This document shows, piece after piece, positions 39,201 to 51,500 of a stretch of 64,000 nucleotides of DNA. The stretch is taken from the NCBI RefSeq assembly GCF_011075055.1, contig NC_058141.1, positions 992,001 to 1,056,000 of the forward strand, given 5' to 3'. The notes below the pieces were generated by a model. The model saw only the letters and a program-made list of their open reading frames with translations. It was not told the DNA's origin and searched no databases. The DNA is from Mangifera indica. Lineage: Eukaryota; Streptophyta; Magnoliopsida; Sapindales; Anacardiaceae. The position numbers were made by a program, and so were the translations under genes. Each line of letters opens with the position of its first letter. Position 1 is the first letter of the stretch.

Positions 39201-39549
39201 GCCGCAAACAGAGCCCTCACACGGACCACCCATGCCACAGCCCCAAAGTCCGTACTACCGACCGCCAGAGCAGCCAACTATGCCCAGTTATGGCCACCCG
39301 CCTCTCCCCTATGGCACCCCGCAGCAATCATATCCTTATCATCCACCCCCTGCTCAAGCTGCTCCCTACCAACCTTCACATCCACAACAGCCACCGCCAA
39401 GCCACGAGTATGGCCAACCTGCCTACCCAGGGTGGCGGGGACCTTACTACAATGCCCATGGACAACACCCTGGACCTCAGCCACATCCCCCCTATACAAT
39501 TCCGCGGCCATACACGTATCCTAACCAAGGTGGGTATTATAAGCAATAA
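33263..39549 (+). CDS. ALIX: ALIX/BRO1 homologue (ESCRT-associated, BRO1-V-proline-rich)
   Basis: Eight exons join in frame to 873 aa: 33263-33952, 35369-36319, 36726-36815, 37059-37127, 37521-37661, 38042-38090, 38299-38402 and 39022-39549, all GT..AG. Residues about 17-390 form the BRO1 domain ([60 protein letters not shown]), which in this family binds ESCRT-III SNF7/VPS32. Residues about 420-735 are the coiled-coil V domain that binds YPXL-type late-domain motifs and ubiquitin. The last ~125 residues are a Pro/Gln/Tyr-rich tail ([22 protein letters not shown]) ending NQGGYYKQ. The protein acts at the cytosolic face of endosomes in multivesicular-body sorting and vacuolar trafficking; in Arabidopsis ALIX this includes phosphate transporters and ABA receptors. 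Exons are intact. Introns 5 and 7 carry a MITE and a hAT element. Confidence 0.95.
35090..35215 (-). repeat. tRNA/SINE-like fragment in ALIX intron 1 (minus strand)
   Basis: The minus strand reads GGGGCTTTAGTCAATCATTC and later CCAGATTCAATTCC, an A-box/B-box-like pair as in tRNA-derived SINEs. No poly-A tail or target duplication was found, so this is a weak call. Confidence 0.35.
37789..37931. mobile_element. AT-rich ~144-bp MITE in ALIX intron 5
   Basis: Ends are inverted repeats: CTATATGCACCCAGTTTTAG at the left against CTATGTGCACTCAGTTTTGA from the right. The interior has the family's ATTTTTAATTCAAAAT core. Same length and organisation as the copy at 8528-8672. Confidence 0.7.
38456..38896. 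mobile_element. Non-autonomous hAT element in ALIX intron 7
   Basis: A 441-bp element with a perfect 8-bp duplication ATTGTATC (38448-38455 and 38897-38904). Ends TAATGCCTGCATTTGAGT and, inverted, TAGCTGGATTTGAGTTGAG. GAGCTTGAG-type arms flank a centre with AAAACGATATCATTTTG and AAAATGATGTCGTT motifs, like the element at 31151. It begins 53 bp after the exon 7 donor. Confidence 0.75.
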
Positions 39550-40589
39550 TTGTGCTGCATCAATTATGTTTTCTTTATTTCATCTTGGTACAGCTAGATT
39601 CTACATTTGTGTATGGTGGTGTTTTTTCGGCTTTTGGTATTGCTTTGTATAGCCTGAGGATTTCATATATTCAGATTTATGCAAGACAATTTTTTTTCTC
39701 AATCATTTTATAAATTCAGCAGCAGAAACCCAAATGATTTAAAAAAAATTAAAAAAATTAAAAAATGAGAAAAAATGACATGGCCTCTGGATGAAGAGAA
39801 CAAATGGATGAAAGAACCATACATTGAATGAATGTAATGTTATCTCACCTTGTATCAGCTTGCTGCCCATATTATGCCTATCATATTCCTATTTCTATTT
39901 GGCCAAATGACTATTTTCCGCCCAACGTTTGTTTAAATGATAATTCTCATGTTATGTCTTTAAAAAACTATTTTCTCATCAACATCTTAAATGTAACCGT
40001 TATTTTTAACTTTTTAATTTTTAAAAAAGATTTATATTATTTTATTTATATACGCGTAATTGACTATTATTGTATCTATAAAGTTAGAAATATTACAATA
40101 ATTGAATAAAAGTAATTCTTAAGAAAACAATATTTTTTTAAAAAAATTCAATTGAATTTAATTGATAATATGATAAATTAATTGATTAATTGCTTTGAAT
40201 TACAAAACTTATATTCTTAACTAAATTAGGAAAACTTATTATACTAGTTTAACTAAAATTAAAAATATTAATTAATCCAAAATTTTAAGAAACTATAACT
40301 CTAGTAAATAATATTAATAGATTTTACTAAAATTAAACTTTCTTAAAAAAATATTTCTAAAAACTCTTTATTATATTTGGTAGCTTCTTAAACTTAAAAT
40401 AGAACTCTTGAAATTATTAGAAAAAATAATATTAATAAAATATTCAATTAATTAAATTAGACTAGAAAACTTGTCTCTATATGATTTGCTATATAAACAT
40501 GTGACATAAACACATCAGTCACGCCAAATATGTTATCATATCATCCTGGGTTGTCACATTATCTCAAAAATTGATTTTATTTGTTAAAT
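39550..40589. other. ALIX 3' flank and AT-rich DNA
   Basis: The 3' UTR probably covers the first 150-250 bp. At 39899-39930 is a solitary Mutator-MITE left end (GGCCAAATGACTATTTTCCG) with no detectable right partner. The remainder is AT-rich and gene-free, and marks the border between gene territory and the Mutator-like cluster. Confidence 0.5.
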
Positions 40590-41630
40590 TTAGTTCATAT
40601 GTAATGTAAAGGGGATATTTGATAATAATTTAGGGGTTAAATAAAATGTTTGAAAAATGTGGGAGTCATTTTGATAGTACACAATATAAAAAGGACTGAA
40701 ATAACATGTTAACAATAGATAGATACATTTTAAAATAAAACAACATACAAAGGTATTAAATGAAATGTTAAATAATTAGGTGGTAAATGTTAAAAAAATA
40801 TGAGGGTATTTTGATATTAAACATTGTAATAATGTTTTAAATGGAATGTTAGGAATAAATAGATGCATTTTGATACAAGACAACATATAAAAGTGTTAAG
40901 TGAAATGTAAGATAACTAAAGGGGTTAAATAAAATTTTAAAAAAAATATAGGGGTTTTTTTTGATAATAAACATTGTAAGCTGATTTTAAATGATATGTT
41001 ACAAGTAGATAGATGCATTTTTATATAAAACAACATGTGAGTGTTTTATATGAAATATTAGATAATTATAGGGGGTTAATAGGAATGTTGAAAAAAATAT
41101 CGCGGTATTTTGATATTAAACATTGTAAGATGGGTTTAAATGATATGCTAAGAGTTGATAGATGTGTTTCTATAGAAAACAACATATGAGAGTGTTATAT
41201 GAAATGTCGCATAATTATGGAGGTAAATAAAGTGTTAGAAAAATATGAGGGTGTTTTGATATTAAATATTGTGAGAATGTTTTAAATGAAATGTTAAGAA
41301 TAAATAGATGTATTTTGATACAAGAAAACATACAAAAGTGTTAAATAAAATGTTAGATAATTATAGAGGGTTAAATCAAATGTTAAAATATGGGGGTTTT
41401 TTATATTAATCATTGTAAACCGGTTTTAAATAATATGTTATGAGTAGATAGATGTATTTTCATCCAAGATAACATGTGAGGGTGTTATATGAAATATTAG
41501 ATAATTATAGGGGTTAATTAAAATGCTAAAAAAATATGAAGGTATTTTGATATTAAACATTCTAAAACGGTTTTAAATAATGTGTTATGAGTAGATTAAA
41601 ACATTTTGAGAAATTGCAGGTAGCATGTAT
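40590..41630. repeat. Tandem array of a ~145-bp AT-rich repeat
   Basis: About seven diverged units spaced 140-150 bp apart, judged by recurring AACAACATATGAG-like marks near 40741, 40881, 41031, 41180, 41326 and 41470. Each unit also carries GGTATTTTGATATTAAACAT and a GTAGATAGATG-like block. Two related units occur at 60750-60930 just inside a Mutator-like terminus, so this is probably subterminal repeat DNA of the element family. Confidence 0.8.
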
Positions 41631-41639
41631 ATCAATAAA

Positions 41640-42720
41640 TGGTAATTATGGATTTTTTCTTATAAATGTTTAATTTTTCCCAAAAATTTGTCATTGTAGG
41701 ATTCATAATTAAAACACATGATTATGCGTTGGTTCATTTCCAAGGATAATGAATTCAACATGATTACAACACAATGAAATATGTTGGAGGATGTAAACAA
41801 CTGATTAAAATTCTCTTTGAAACAATATTCGAGGGATTTATTCAACTTTTGAAGAAACATTATGGTATTGATCTAATCAAAAACTACTTTCAACTATCTA
41901 TGAAGCAAAAAAAATTAAGCTCGACTGCCCCTACAGATCCAAAATGATAAAAATGCCTAAGGTCTTATTAATATGTCTCAATATTTGCGGGAATATATTC
42001 ATATTTTTATTATATATACCCCAATTGAAAGACAAGAAAAAGAAGAAAAAGGAAAAGTTAGTGAAGTGAAAAAAGAATATGATTTAAAAGACTTGATTGA
42101 TTTCAGTAACAATGCATTGTATATTGTAAATTCATAGGCTCATAGAGAGAAAGATAGGGTTCCCGATTGGGATAACTTTGAATGGAATGACATGATTGAT
42201 ATTCCCTTTAATGAGGCAAAGTCCGAGCATATGTTACCCTATGGACAGAGAAGAAGATCAGCCGTCATGTGTCAAAGTCTACACGTTTGGAAGTTCAACC
42301 AATTACACCTTTTCGATTTCAAGTTGTTGGTTTTGGTGGATACATGGACATTGTGACTTTAATGAAATGTCTTGTACGTACAAAAATTTCAGCTTTTACG
42401 TATTTTCATAAGCATGTCGTTGTTGTTGTAAGACACATAAGACTCACAAATGTCAATGCATGAGTTCATCTATCTTTTGCATCGAATTCTACTTTGCAAT
42501 ATATACGTAACCTATCAACCTTTTGGAAACCAATCCAAATGGTTGCATGCATCAGAAGAAAGAGTTATCCTTACCCCCGTTCTGGATCGTCGTTTACCCG
42601 ATTGCCCTTTCAATAGAAATCGACGTCCTTTATAGGGGAAAAATGTTACACCCAGAATTTGTAGTTGTTGTAAGCAACCAAGGCATGTTCGAACCTAATG
42701 TAAAACCCCATCACTGGTTT
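41640..42720 (+). pseudogene. Degenerate MULE transposase, C-terminal part (SWIM and CCHC zinc motifs)
   Basis: Pieces in several frames match the C-terminus of Mutator-like transposases. PFRFQVVGFGGYMDIV (about 42306-42352) precedes a SWIM-type finger, with MSCTYKNFSFYVF in one frame and KHVVVVVRHIRLTN in another. Then come FIYLLHRILLCNIYVTYQPF and finally CPFNRNRRPL, a TAG, and a zinc-knuckle remnant with ICSCCKQPRHVRT followed by TAA (about 42600-42695). At least two frameshifts and several stops. Homology fades upstream of 42130. A MULE transposase normally cuts at terminal inverted repeats and leaves 9-bp duplications; this copy is dead. Confidence 0.75.
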
Positions 42721-43399
42721 TGAGCTCCGTCTCACAAGATTCATTTAGAAAAGGTAAAGGATCGAGGTCTTGACAAACGTCAGTTTAGTTTTATTAATTA
42801 TATGATTTATGATTGTTGTTCAAATCATATGTAATCGATGTATTTTTTATTAATGTTTCAAATGATTAATTGTGTTCATATGTGATGTAATATATTTATT
42901 GTGAATATTTTCTTCATTTCATATTTGTTATAATGAACATTATTATTGTATTTATTAGAATTAACTTTTTCTAATTTGATTCAATATTATTCATAAACTA
43001 ATAATGTGATTAAGTCTATACAATTAATTAAAACTATCGTTCTGAAATGATATCTTAATTTATCAATTCGCTTAAAAATTTAATTGGAATAATGTTATAT
43101 CAATAATTTTCATATCTAAAAAATTTCATATGTAATAATAATATTAATGTTGAAAATATTTCAACATTTCACTAATACCATAATAATGAAATCAAATGCA
43201 TAACTATATATAATGATAAATAATGTATATCATACACATATGCATATACAATAAATAAATATATATAACCATATTAGTAAACTTATAAACAATGATCAAA
43301 CTAAATATACATCTGTAATCTATTCGAAACAATAAAAATACAACTGCAACGCTAAATACCGATGCATAAAAGTGGACGACTCTTGGGGAACAGTCACGC

Positions 43400-46150
43400 T
43401 CTATGACAATGCTAAACATTATATAAAGTGTAACATATAAACGCTACAATCATCGGAGCCCTCGCCCTACTAGGGAACACCCTTTGCTTGATGTAATATT
43501 AAGGGATCACCTCGGGGTGTATGCCCGGACGTTGTCCTAAAATCCTTCGCCTCTAATAACGTTGGTATGAATGTTGTGTACGATTGCATTCATCGATTGA
43601 GCATTTGTAAACTCCCTAAATATGCTACCTCGGAGTCATATACCGTAATTTACCAATCACAAAAATTTATAACTCTGACTATCCAATATGCGCAGTCGAA
43701 GTTTATAGGGATGAAAACCTATAAACATTGAAAAATTAGAATAGATACACGTGTAGTATATAAATTAATTCAAAGTAAATTATAATGGAAATACTATTAT
43801 ACTATACCATGTCGACCTTCCTCTATGGTTTGTAAAACAAATTGGGGGTATAATTTGCCTCACCCATCTTTGTGAACATCTCAAAAAATCGGTACTCCTC
43901 TGTCGGTGTAGTAAGCCAACTACTGAATGCTATCCTGATATGTCTTACAAAGAAGGTGTGGTTTGTGATCCAACATTGTGAAACGATCGTTTAGTGATCA
44001 TCCTGGTGCCAACATAATATAGCCAAGAAAGAATCGACGTGCTGAAATGGATATAAAAAAGTTGAATTGTGTTAGTTATTGACGAGTATATAAAATTTTT
44101 AACAAATTATATAGTAAGCATAACTTACATCATCAGTCAGCCACTTGCGCAGCTCCACGACAATCCTCCAAAAATTATTTTTGAATTTTGGTTCGATGAA
44201 ATAAACTTTACACTCGTCGGATGTTGCAGCTCTGATATACCATGCAAGAAAAGATTCCTCATGCTCTGCAGCAGATGATGGAATGGTCTGAAGTTATCGT
44301 TTCACCCTCGATTTGATTGGATTTGTATACAGGGTGTGAATAAACAGACCCTTTCGGATGACCTGACCATGTGTAGTATGAACCAACTAAGAAAACAGAC
44401 AACTGTTAATTAATTATTTAATCTTAAGTAACAATTACGATTTAATTAATTAATATTACTTTATCGAAGATTGCCAAAGGAGGTTGGGCGGGGGAATCCT
44501 TTATCGTACTCATGTCAACTGTCCATACCCCCTAGATGGATTGCAAAAATGATTTTATATTGTCAGTGATCAGTATATATGAATATGTACTAATTATGAT
44601 AGATACAACTCATTCTGGTTTTCAACGGAAATATCCTCCCGTAAGTCCTCCACCCATGAATTAATATCTATAGCCCTTTTGTTGGAGCTGGAGATATCAG
44701 CAAGTAACCACAACCGCTCATCATGAGAGAAAAAACATTTTAAATAAATATAATAATTTGAAAAACAAATTGATCAATGACATTTCATAAAAAAATACAC
44801 TACCTTTATAGTCGGAGAAGGTGTACGGGGCAAACTCTTGATCGAAAAGGCCTCACAACCAGTACTCTATAGAACGAAAAGAACAAATCGGTTAACGATA
44901 TTTTATATAAAATATAATAACTACAATTATTTTCATACTTCAAGTGTGGGATCTGAAGCAACTGAAGGACCAATAGAAATAACCTCATGAGTAGGATCCT
45001 ATACGAATATATAAAAGGAATTAATCAATGATAAGTAATTAAAAAATATAGTAACAACGATAAAAGACATACCTTAGATCAGAGAGTTAAAGTAACAGAA
45101 GGGCTAACCAAGACCCCCTCATAGCGACTACCCTAGGGATATAGTAATAATAACTTCATCAGTGACATTTCATATAAAATATAATAAAAATATAATAACA
45201 ACATTTAATATTAAATATCTCTAAGAAATTAAATACCAACCTCAGAAGGGTGACGAGATGGAATCCCCTGTTAATAGGAGAGGTCATGTTAACACTGTCG
45301 TACGTACCCTACACAACGACAATAAAAATGTTAGAATAACAACAAAATACAATTTTTATAAGGATTAAGTGAGATGTGGTTTTGTAACCTCATCGACTGG
45401 AGCTGGGTATGTACGTGTGACGATTTTTTTCAAACGAGTCAAACGATCCTTTAATCGAATTATTTGAGAAGACACGTTATCGCGTAATCAAGTCATCTAT
45501 GAAGACACCTCGTTGCAGAAACAGAAAATCTCATGCAAAATCATAATGCCCCAATGCGCCAATGCAACATCTATTGTGGATAAAGTAGGTGATGTAGACG
45601 GGAGACACTCCTATGTGACAGGATAGGTAACAAGGTCCTGAACCCTAGGAAGGTCTGTGGTCTTAGTGGCTTGGGTCTGAATAATCAGGGGACATGAGGG
45701 CTACTTCGTAATAGGGGGCTGAATAGGCTCCTTAAGTGTAACATGGCTACCAGCTGGTATATCTATTCATGGCATCGCTAGAGAAACTCCATCTCTTGTC
45801 GAGGGGTCACTGAAGACAGTGAGGAGGAATGTGGATCTGACATACTCGTATACAGAAGAATGTCCACATACCATAGTCTAGCCTCCTCAATCGGTGATGG
45901 ACGAAGTAGGAATGTGATATCATCCTATTCATTAAGATATATAATTCAACATATTTGTAATATTCAAAGTATCAATTAAGTCATTAATTAACGATTACAT
46001 ACCTGATCACCGGTGAAAATAGTGCCTATATGACTTCAAATCGGAATATCGCGCATATGCCATCGAAAAATTCGTGGAGATGCATGAATATCGACCATAT
46101 CCACCCAATCATACAAGATGTCTATTGTCTCATATATCCAATATTGAAAT
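43400..46150 (-). pseudogene. Ulp1/C48-protease-like MULE accessory gene, copy A (lacks DUF1985 part)
   Basis: The minus strand carries a decayed Ulp1 core: FDCAYWIVRVINFCDW then a stop, ITVYDSEVAYLGS, and a Cys region reading DDCSVYM. The His of the usual HW motif is replaced by Tyr and several stops interrupt the frame. Upstream sequence aligns with copy B up to about 51540, but the equivalent of B's DUF1985 region is missing and the sequence passes straight into the 119-bp array. Ulp1-type proteases cleave SUMO; why they occur in plant MULEs (KAONASHI-type) is unknown. Confidence 0.7.
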
Positions 46151-46695
46151 AGAACCTTAGAATGCCAATAATCAAAAAATTACTTAAAAATCTAAAAAGT
46201 ACGAGACAATATTTTCAGAAATGACAAAAATCCAAAAAAAGAAACTGAAATTCAAATTTTATATATTTAAATACTATAAAATATCAACAATTAAAAAATC
46301 GCTCAAAAATTTGAAAAGTACAAGTTGATACTTTTTATAAATGACAAAAAACTGAAAAATGAAACTGAAATTTGAATTTTATACGTTGAAATACCTAGAA
46401 TATCAACAATCAAAAAATTATTTGAAAATCTAAAATGTACGAATCAATACTTTTCAGAAATGAAAAAAACTGAAGAACAAAACTGAAATTTGAATTTTAT
46501 ACGTTGAAATACCTTAGAATGTCAACAATCAAAAAATTACTTGAAAAGCTGAAATATATGAGTCGATACTTTTCAAAAATGATAAATCTAAAAAACAGAA
46601 TTAAAATTAAAATTCTATACATTAAAATACCCTAGAATGTCAACAATCGAAAAATCGCTTAGAAATCTGAAAAATATGTGTTGATATATTCTAAA
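46151..46695. repeat. ~119-bp repeat array, copy A (first part)
   Basis: Four to five units of an AT-rich repeat with GAAACTGAAATTCGAATTC, ATACGTTGAAATACCCTAGA, ATGTCAACAATC and AATACGAGTCGATA blocks in fixed order. It continues at 47433 after the foldback insertion. Confidence 0.85.
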
Positions 46696-47423
46696 GGCCA
46701 AAGGACTATTTCCCACCCAAACTATGCTGAATTCTCAAAGTTCCCTCTATTAACTATGGAAATACTGTTTACCCACCCATGACCGGTTAAATTTAACAGA
46801 ACCCTAACGCCTGAAAATTTAATCTCTTTTTGGCCCCCTAAACTTTAAAAACTAAAAGTTTCCCCCAGCCTAAGTTTTAAAAAATGGCAGTTTCACCCTA
46901 GGGTTTTGTTTTGAAATCTCCAACGACATCTCTGACTCCATTGCCGACGGCCTCTCCCTCCCGAAGCATTCTCTCCTTCCGACATCTCTTTCCTCCCATT
47001 TGAACGTCCGATCAACATCGGAGAAACCTTGGGAGACAAAGTTCTTTGTCTCCCAAGGCTTCTCCGACATCGATCAGACGTCCAAATAGGAGGAAAAAGA
47101 TCATCGAAAGGAGATGATGCTTCGGGAGGGAGAGGCCATCGGCAATGGAGCCAGAGATGTCCTCAGAGATTTCAAAACAAAACCCTAGGGTGAAACTGCC
47201 ATTTTTTAAAACTTAGGCTGGGGAAAAATTTTAGTTTTTAAAGTTTAGGGGGGCAAAAATAGATTATATTTTAGTTTATTTTTAATATCATAGAAAAAAT
47301 AACGATTTTACCCTTACAACCGTTAATTTTAATTGCTCATGGGTGGATGTTTGGTATTATCAAAGATAAAAGGTAGAAACTTTAGATTGTAACATACATT
47401 GGGTGGGAAATAGTCCTTTGGCC
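46696..47423. mobile_element. Mutator-type foldback MITE (copy 4), inserted in a 119-bp repeat
   Basis: A 728-bp element with a perfect 9-bp duplication TATTCTAAA (46687-46695 and 47424-47432). Ends GGCCAAAGGACTATTTCCCA and, inverted, GGCCAAAGGACTATTTCCCA: 20 of 20 identical. The two halves are inverted copies over much of their length (GACGGCCTCTCCCTCCCGAA near 46947 against TTCGGGAGGGAGAGGCCATC near 47123; the CCTTGGGAGACAAAG palindrome marks the centre). It has no coding potential. Its near-perfect ends make it the youngest copy of the family here, and it post-dates the array it interrupts. Confidence 0.92.
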
Positions 47424-47432
47424 TATTCTAAA

Positions 47433-47700
47433 ATGACAAAAATAGAAAAAGACATAGAAATTCAAATTTTATACGGTGAAATACCCTAGAATATAAATAA
47501 TAAAAAAATCACTCAAAAATATAAAAAAAACGGATCTGAATTTGGAAAACTATATCGTAATTACATCGTAAAATATGCTTAAAAAGCACAAAAAAGAAGA
47601 AACAGATGTTAAATTCGAAAACTACATATCGAAAAACCCTAAAATAGGAAAAATGGATATGAAATTTGAAAACTATACGTCAAAAAAGCTTAGGTGTGAA
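47433..47700. repeat. ~119-bp repeat array, copy A (second part)
   Basis: Continuation of the array split by the foldback element; the last units degenerate into GAAATTTGAAAACTATACGTC and AAAAAGCACAAAAAAG before the terminal module. Confidence 0.8.
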
Positions 47701-48238
47701 AAATATCAATTTACCCCCTTACAAAATTTCTACTCTCAAATAGATCAAATATTTTTTCTTTACCCCCTTATCAATTTTCTAATCTCCTGTAGCCCCTACA
47801 GTTTAAAAAAAAATCAATTTCTCCCTAACCCACGGTTTTCTGTAAAATATCACACAGATCCCTGTGGATTTTCCCTTTATCTCCCTAGCCCATAATATTT
47901 TAAAAAAGCTAAATTTGCCCCCTTCCCACGGGGGATTGTTTATGCCCGTGTGAGATTTCATTCGGTCTGTGGGATACACTGTTCCCATGGACCCTATCAC
48001 CGATAGTTGTAACCCATTTTTCGATAAAAAATTTGTCATTTCAACCTATAATTTTAACATAAATTAAATCTACACATCCTATAACACAAAACCTCTCAAG
48101 AATTTCAAATAAAACAACCAAGAATCAAAACATTTTACGCATTGTTTAAAATCGAAACCTTAAAAATTCAACCCTTAAAATCTCCCTCAAATCTCAATAA
48201 TCTTAACAATAAATTGATTTAAACAAGAGTAGAGATAA
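47701..48238. repeat. GC-richer terminal module, copy A
   Basis: Starts ATATCAATTTACCCCCTTAC and runs through TCTAATCTCCTGTAGCCCC, CCCACGG.. and GGGATACACTGTTCCCATGG to ATCCTATAACACAAAACC. The same module follows the arrays at 53740, 58020 and 59261. It could be the 5' flank and promoter of the minus-strand protease gene. It is cut at 48238, where it joins the transposase 3' end of copy B. Confidence 0.75.
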
Positions 48239-48573
48239 TGTTCGAACCCAATGCAAAAGCCCAACACCAGTCTCGAGCTTCGCCCTATAGTGTTCGTCCA
48301 GAAAAAGTAAATGGTCGAGATCTTGACAAGCTTCTATTTAGCTATATGATTCATCATTGTTGTACTTCAATGATATGTAACTAATGTATTTTCATTATTG
48401 TTTCAAATGTGTAATGTGTAATTATATTCATATATGATGTAATAACTTTAGTGTAAATAATTTCTTCATTTCATATTTGTTACAATGAGATGTTTAAGTA
48501 TTTCTTAATTTCATCTCATATTTGCTAATAACATCACTCAAATCTCATATAATTATTTCTGTGACAAGATTAT
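48239..48573 (+). repeat. MULE transposase 3' end and spacer, copy B
   Basis: Begins TTCGAACCCAATGCAAAAGC, matching the position just before the transposase stop in the copies at 42690 and 63323, and runs on through the shared spacer (GTAACTAATGTATTTTCATT and so on). It holds only the last codons of the transposase. Confidence 0.7.
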
Positions 48574-51500
48574 TTAGAAAAATGAAATCAAATACATATC
48601 CATATAAAATGATAGATAAAATACATCATACACATACGCACATACAATAGATATATACATAAGAATATCTGAATAGCTAAAAATAAACAGAATGAGTGAA
48701 CTAAATATATACCCGTGATCTACTCGATATAGTGGAGATACAACTGTGTTGCTAAACGTCAACTCATAGAGGTAAACGACTCTTGGGGAAAATCGACACT
48801 CTGTGACAATGTTAAACACTCAAAAAAAACGTAACATAAACACGCCACAATCACTGAAGCCTTCCCCCTACTGAGGGACATCCATCGCTCGATGTAACAT
48901 GAGGGGATCACGTCGTAGAGTCTGCCTAGAAGCTGTCCAAAAACTCATTGTCTCTAATAATGCTGGTATGAATGATATGTACAATCGCATCCGTCGCTCG
49001 AGAGACCCTATATTCTCTGTGTATGATACCTCTGAGTCGTACACCATAATTGACCAATCACGAAAATCTATAATTTCGACCACCCAATGTGTGCAGTCAA
49101 GTTTATAGGAATGTAAACCTATAAACAGTAACAAATTAAATTAGATTATAAATTAATTTAACGTAAAATATAATGTAAAATACTATTATACTATACCTTG
49201 TCGATTATCCCTATGGTTTGTAAAACAATCTCGGGGTATAATCCACCTCAACCATCCTCGTGAAGAGCTGTGAAAATTGAAACTTCCCATCGTGTGTGCT
49301 TTGCCAACTCTTCCAGGCCATCTCAACATGGCTTATGAAGAATGTGTGGGCGGTCGTCCAACGTTGAGAAACAGTTGAACAGTGATCATCCTGGTGCCGA
49401 TGTAATATAGCTAAAAAGGAATCCATACGCTGAAATGGGATAAACAACTTTAAATGTGTTAGTTATTGACGAATATATTATATAATATAGACAACTTACA
49501 TCGTCAGTCAGCTACTCGTGTAACTCTACCACAATCCACCAGAAACTAGCTTTCGACTTTGACTCGATGAAGTAAACATCATGCACGTCGGATGCCGTAG
49601 CTCTGGTTTACCATGTGAGGAAAGATTCCTCACGCCTTGAGGGAGAGGATGGAATGGTCATAAGCTGTCATTTCGCCCTCCCTTTGATTGGATTTGTATA
49701 CGGGGTACGAATGAGCAGACCTATTCGGATTATTTGACCGTGTGCTGTACGAACCAGCTACAAGTACATACAACTATTAATTAATTATTTCATCTTACGT
49801 AACTATTACAAATTAATTGATTAGTGTTACCTTCTCCATGTATGCTAAATGAGGTTTCGTTGGAGAATCCTATATCATGGTCAAGTCCACTGTGCGTGCC
49901 CCCTCGACGGGTTACAAAATTATAATTTTGAAAATCTTAGTGATAAGTATATATGAATATTTATATACTAATTATAATGGATATACCTCAACATGGATTG
50001 CATCGAGAACATCCTCCTGTAAGTCCTCCTCTTGTGAACTAATATCCATTGTCATTTTATTGGAGCTGGAGATATCAGCAAGTAACCATAACCGCTCACC
50101 TTGAAAAGGAGACAAAACATTATTAAATAAATATTATAACTGGAAAGACAAATCAATCAATGACATTTCTTAAAAAAAAACTACCTCAACTTTCCAGAAA
50201 GGTGTTCGGGGAGAACCTCGATCGATAATACCTCAATGCGGGTCCCTATATGCATGAAAAGAACAAAATGAGAAATGATACTTTATATAAAATATAATAA
50301 CTACAATAATTTTCATACCTCAGGTAAAAGATTTGAAGCGACCAGAAGTTCGACCGAAAGACTTTCATGAGGAAGACCCTATACGAATATATAAAATGAA
50401 TTAATCAATAATAAAACACTCAAAAAAATAGAGTTCCATTGATAAGTGACATACCTCATATCGGACAAGTGATGTAACAGAAAGGTCAACCAATGCCCCA
50501 TCGTGACGACTACCTTAAGATAATAGTAATAATAACTTGATCAGTGACATTTCATATAAAATAAAATTAAAATTTGGTAACAACATTTAACATTAAATAT
50601 TTCTAAGAAATTAAATACAGACCTCATGCGGCTGATGAGATGGTATTGACCTGTCAATGGGAGAGGTCGTCCCGATATCGTCGTGCCTATCCTGTATGAA
50701 ATTAATATAATTGTCAGAATAATAACGAAATACAATTTTTATAAGCAATAAATGAGATATAGTTTTACAACTTGAACGACTGGGGCTAGACATGTAAGCA
50801 TGATGATTTCCTCTAAACGAGTCAGATGATCCTCCAATTGAGTCACTTGAGAGGACACATCATCACGTAATTACGTCATCTATGAAGACATAGAGTCGCG
50901 ATAATAAGAAATCTCATGTAAAATCATAGTACCTCAGTGCGCCAATACAACATATAATGTGGAAATATTGGGTGCTACTGAAGGGGGACACTTCTCTGTG
51001 ACAAGATAGGTAGTACGGTCTTCAACCCCAGAAAGGCCTGTGGTCTGTGGGCTCTAAACTACAAGGGGACATAAAGGCTGCTCTATAACAGAAGGCTGAA
51101 TTTGCTCTTTAAGTGTCCCAGGAGTCTCGATGGGTATATCTGAATGTCGTGAGACTGGAGAAGCCCTGTTTCCTGTTGTAAGAGGCATCAAAGATGATGA
51201 GGAGGAATCAGCATCTGATAAATCAGTGTACTCGTAGATGTCAGCATACCAAGGTAAACCCTTCTCAATCGGTGATGGGCGAAATGAGAATGTGACATCA
51301 TCGTAATCATGAAGATATATAACTCAAAATAATTGCAATATTGAATGAATCAATTGATTGATTAATTAACAATTACATACTGGGTCACCAGTGAAAATAG
51401 TGCCCATATGACTCCAACTATAGACGTCCCGTGTACCTTACCTAAACATCCATAGAGACGCATGGATATCAATCATATCAGACTAATCATACAAGGTGTC

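Noticed and set aside
39101..39652. 183-aa overlapping frame in the last ALIX exon
   Set aside because: It is the alternative frame of the Pro/Gln/Tyr-rich tail; codon pattern and exon phasing support only the ALIX frame.
40590..41630. CRISPR-like or centromeric satellite array
   Set aside because: Units are contiguous and diverged without spacers, only about seven are present, and related units occur inside the Mutator-like cluster.
47575..47895. 106-aa Lys-rich frame
   Set aside because: Spans 119-bp repeat units and the terminal module; open by composition only.
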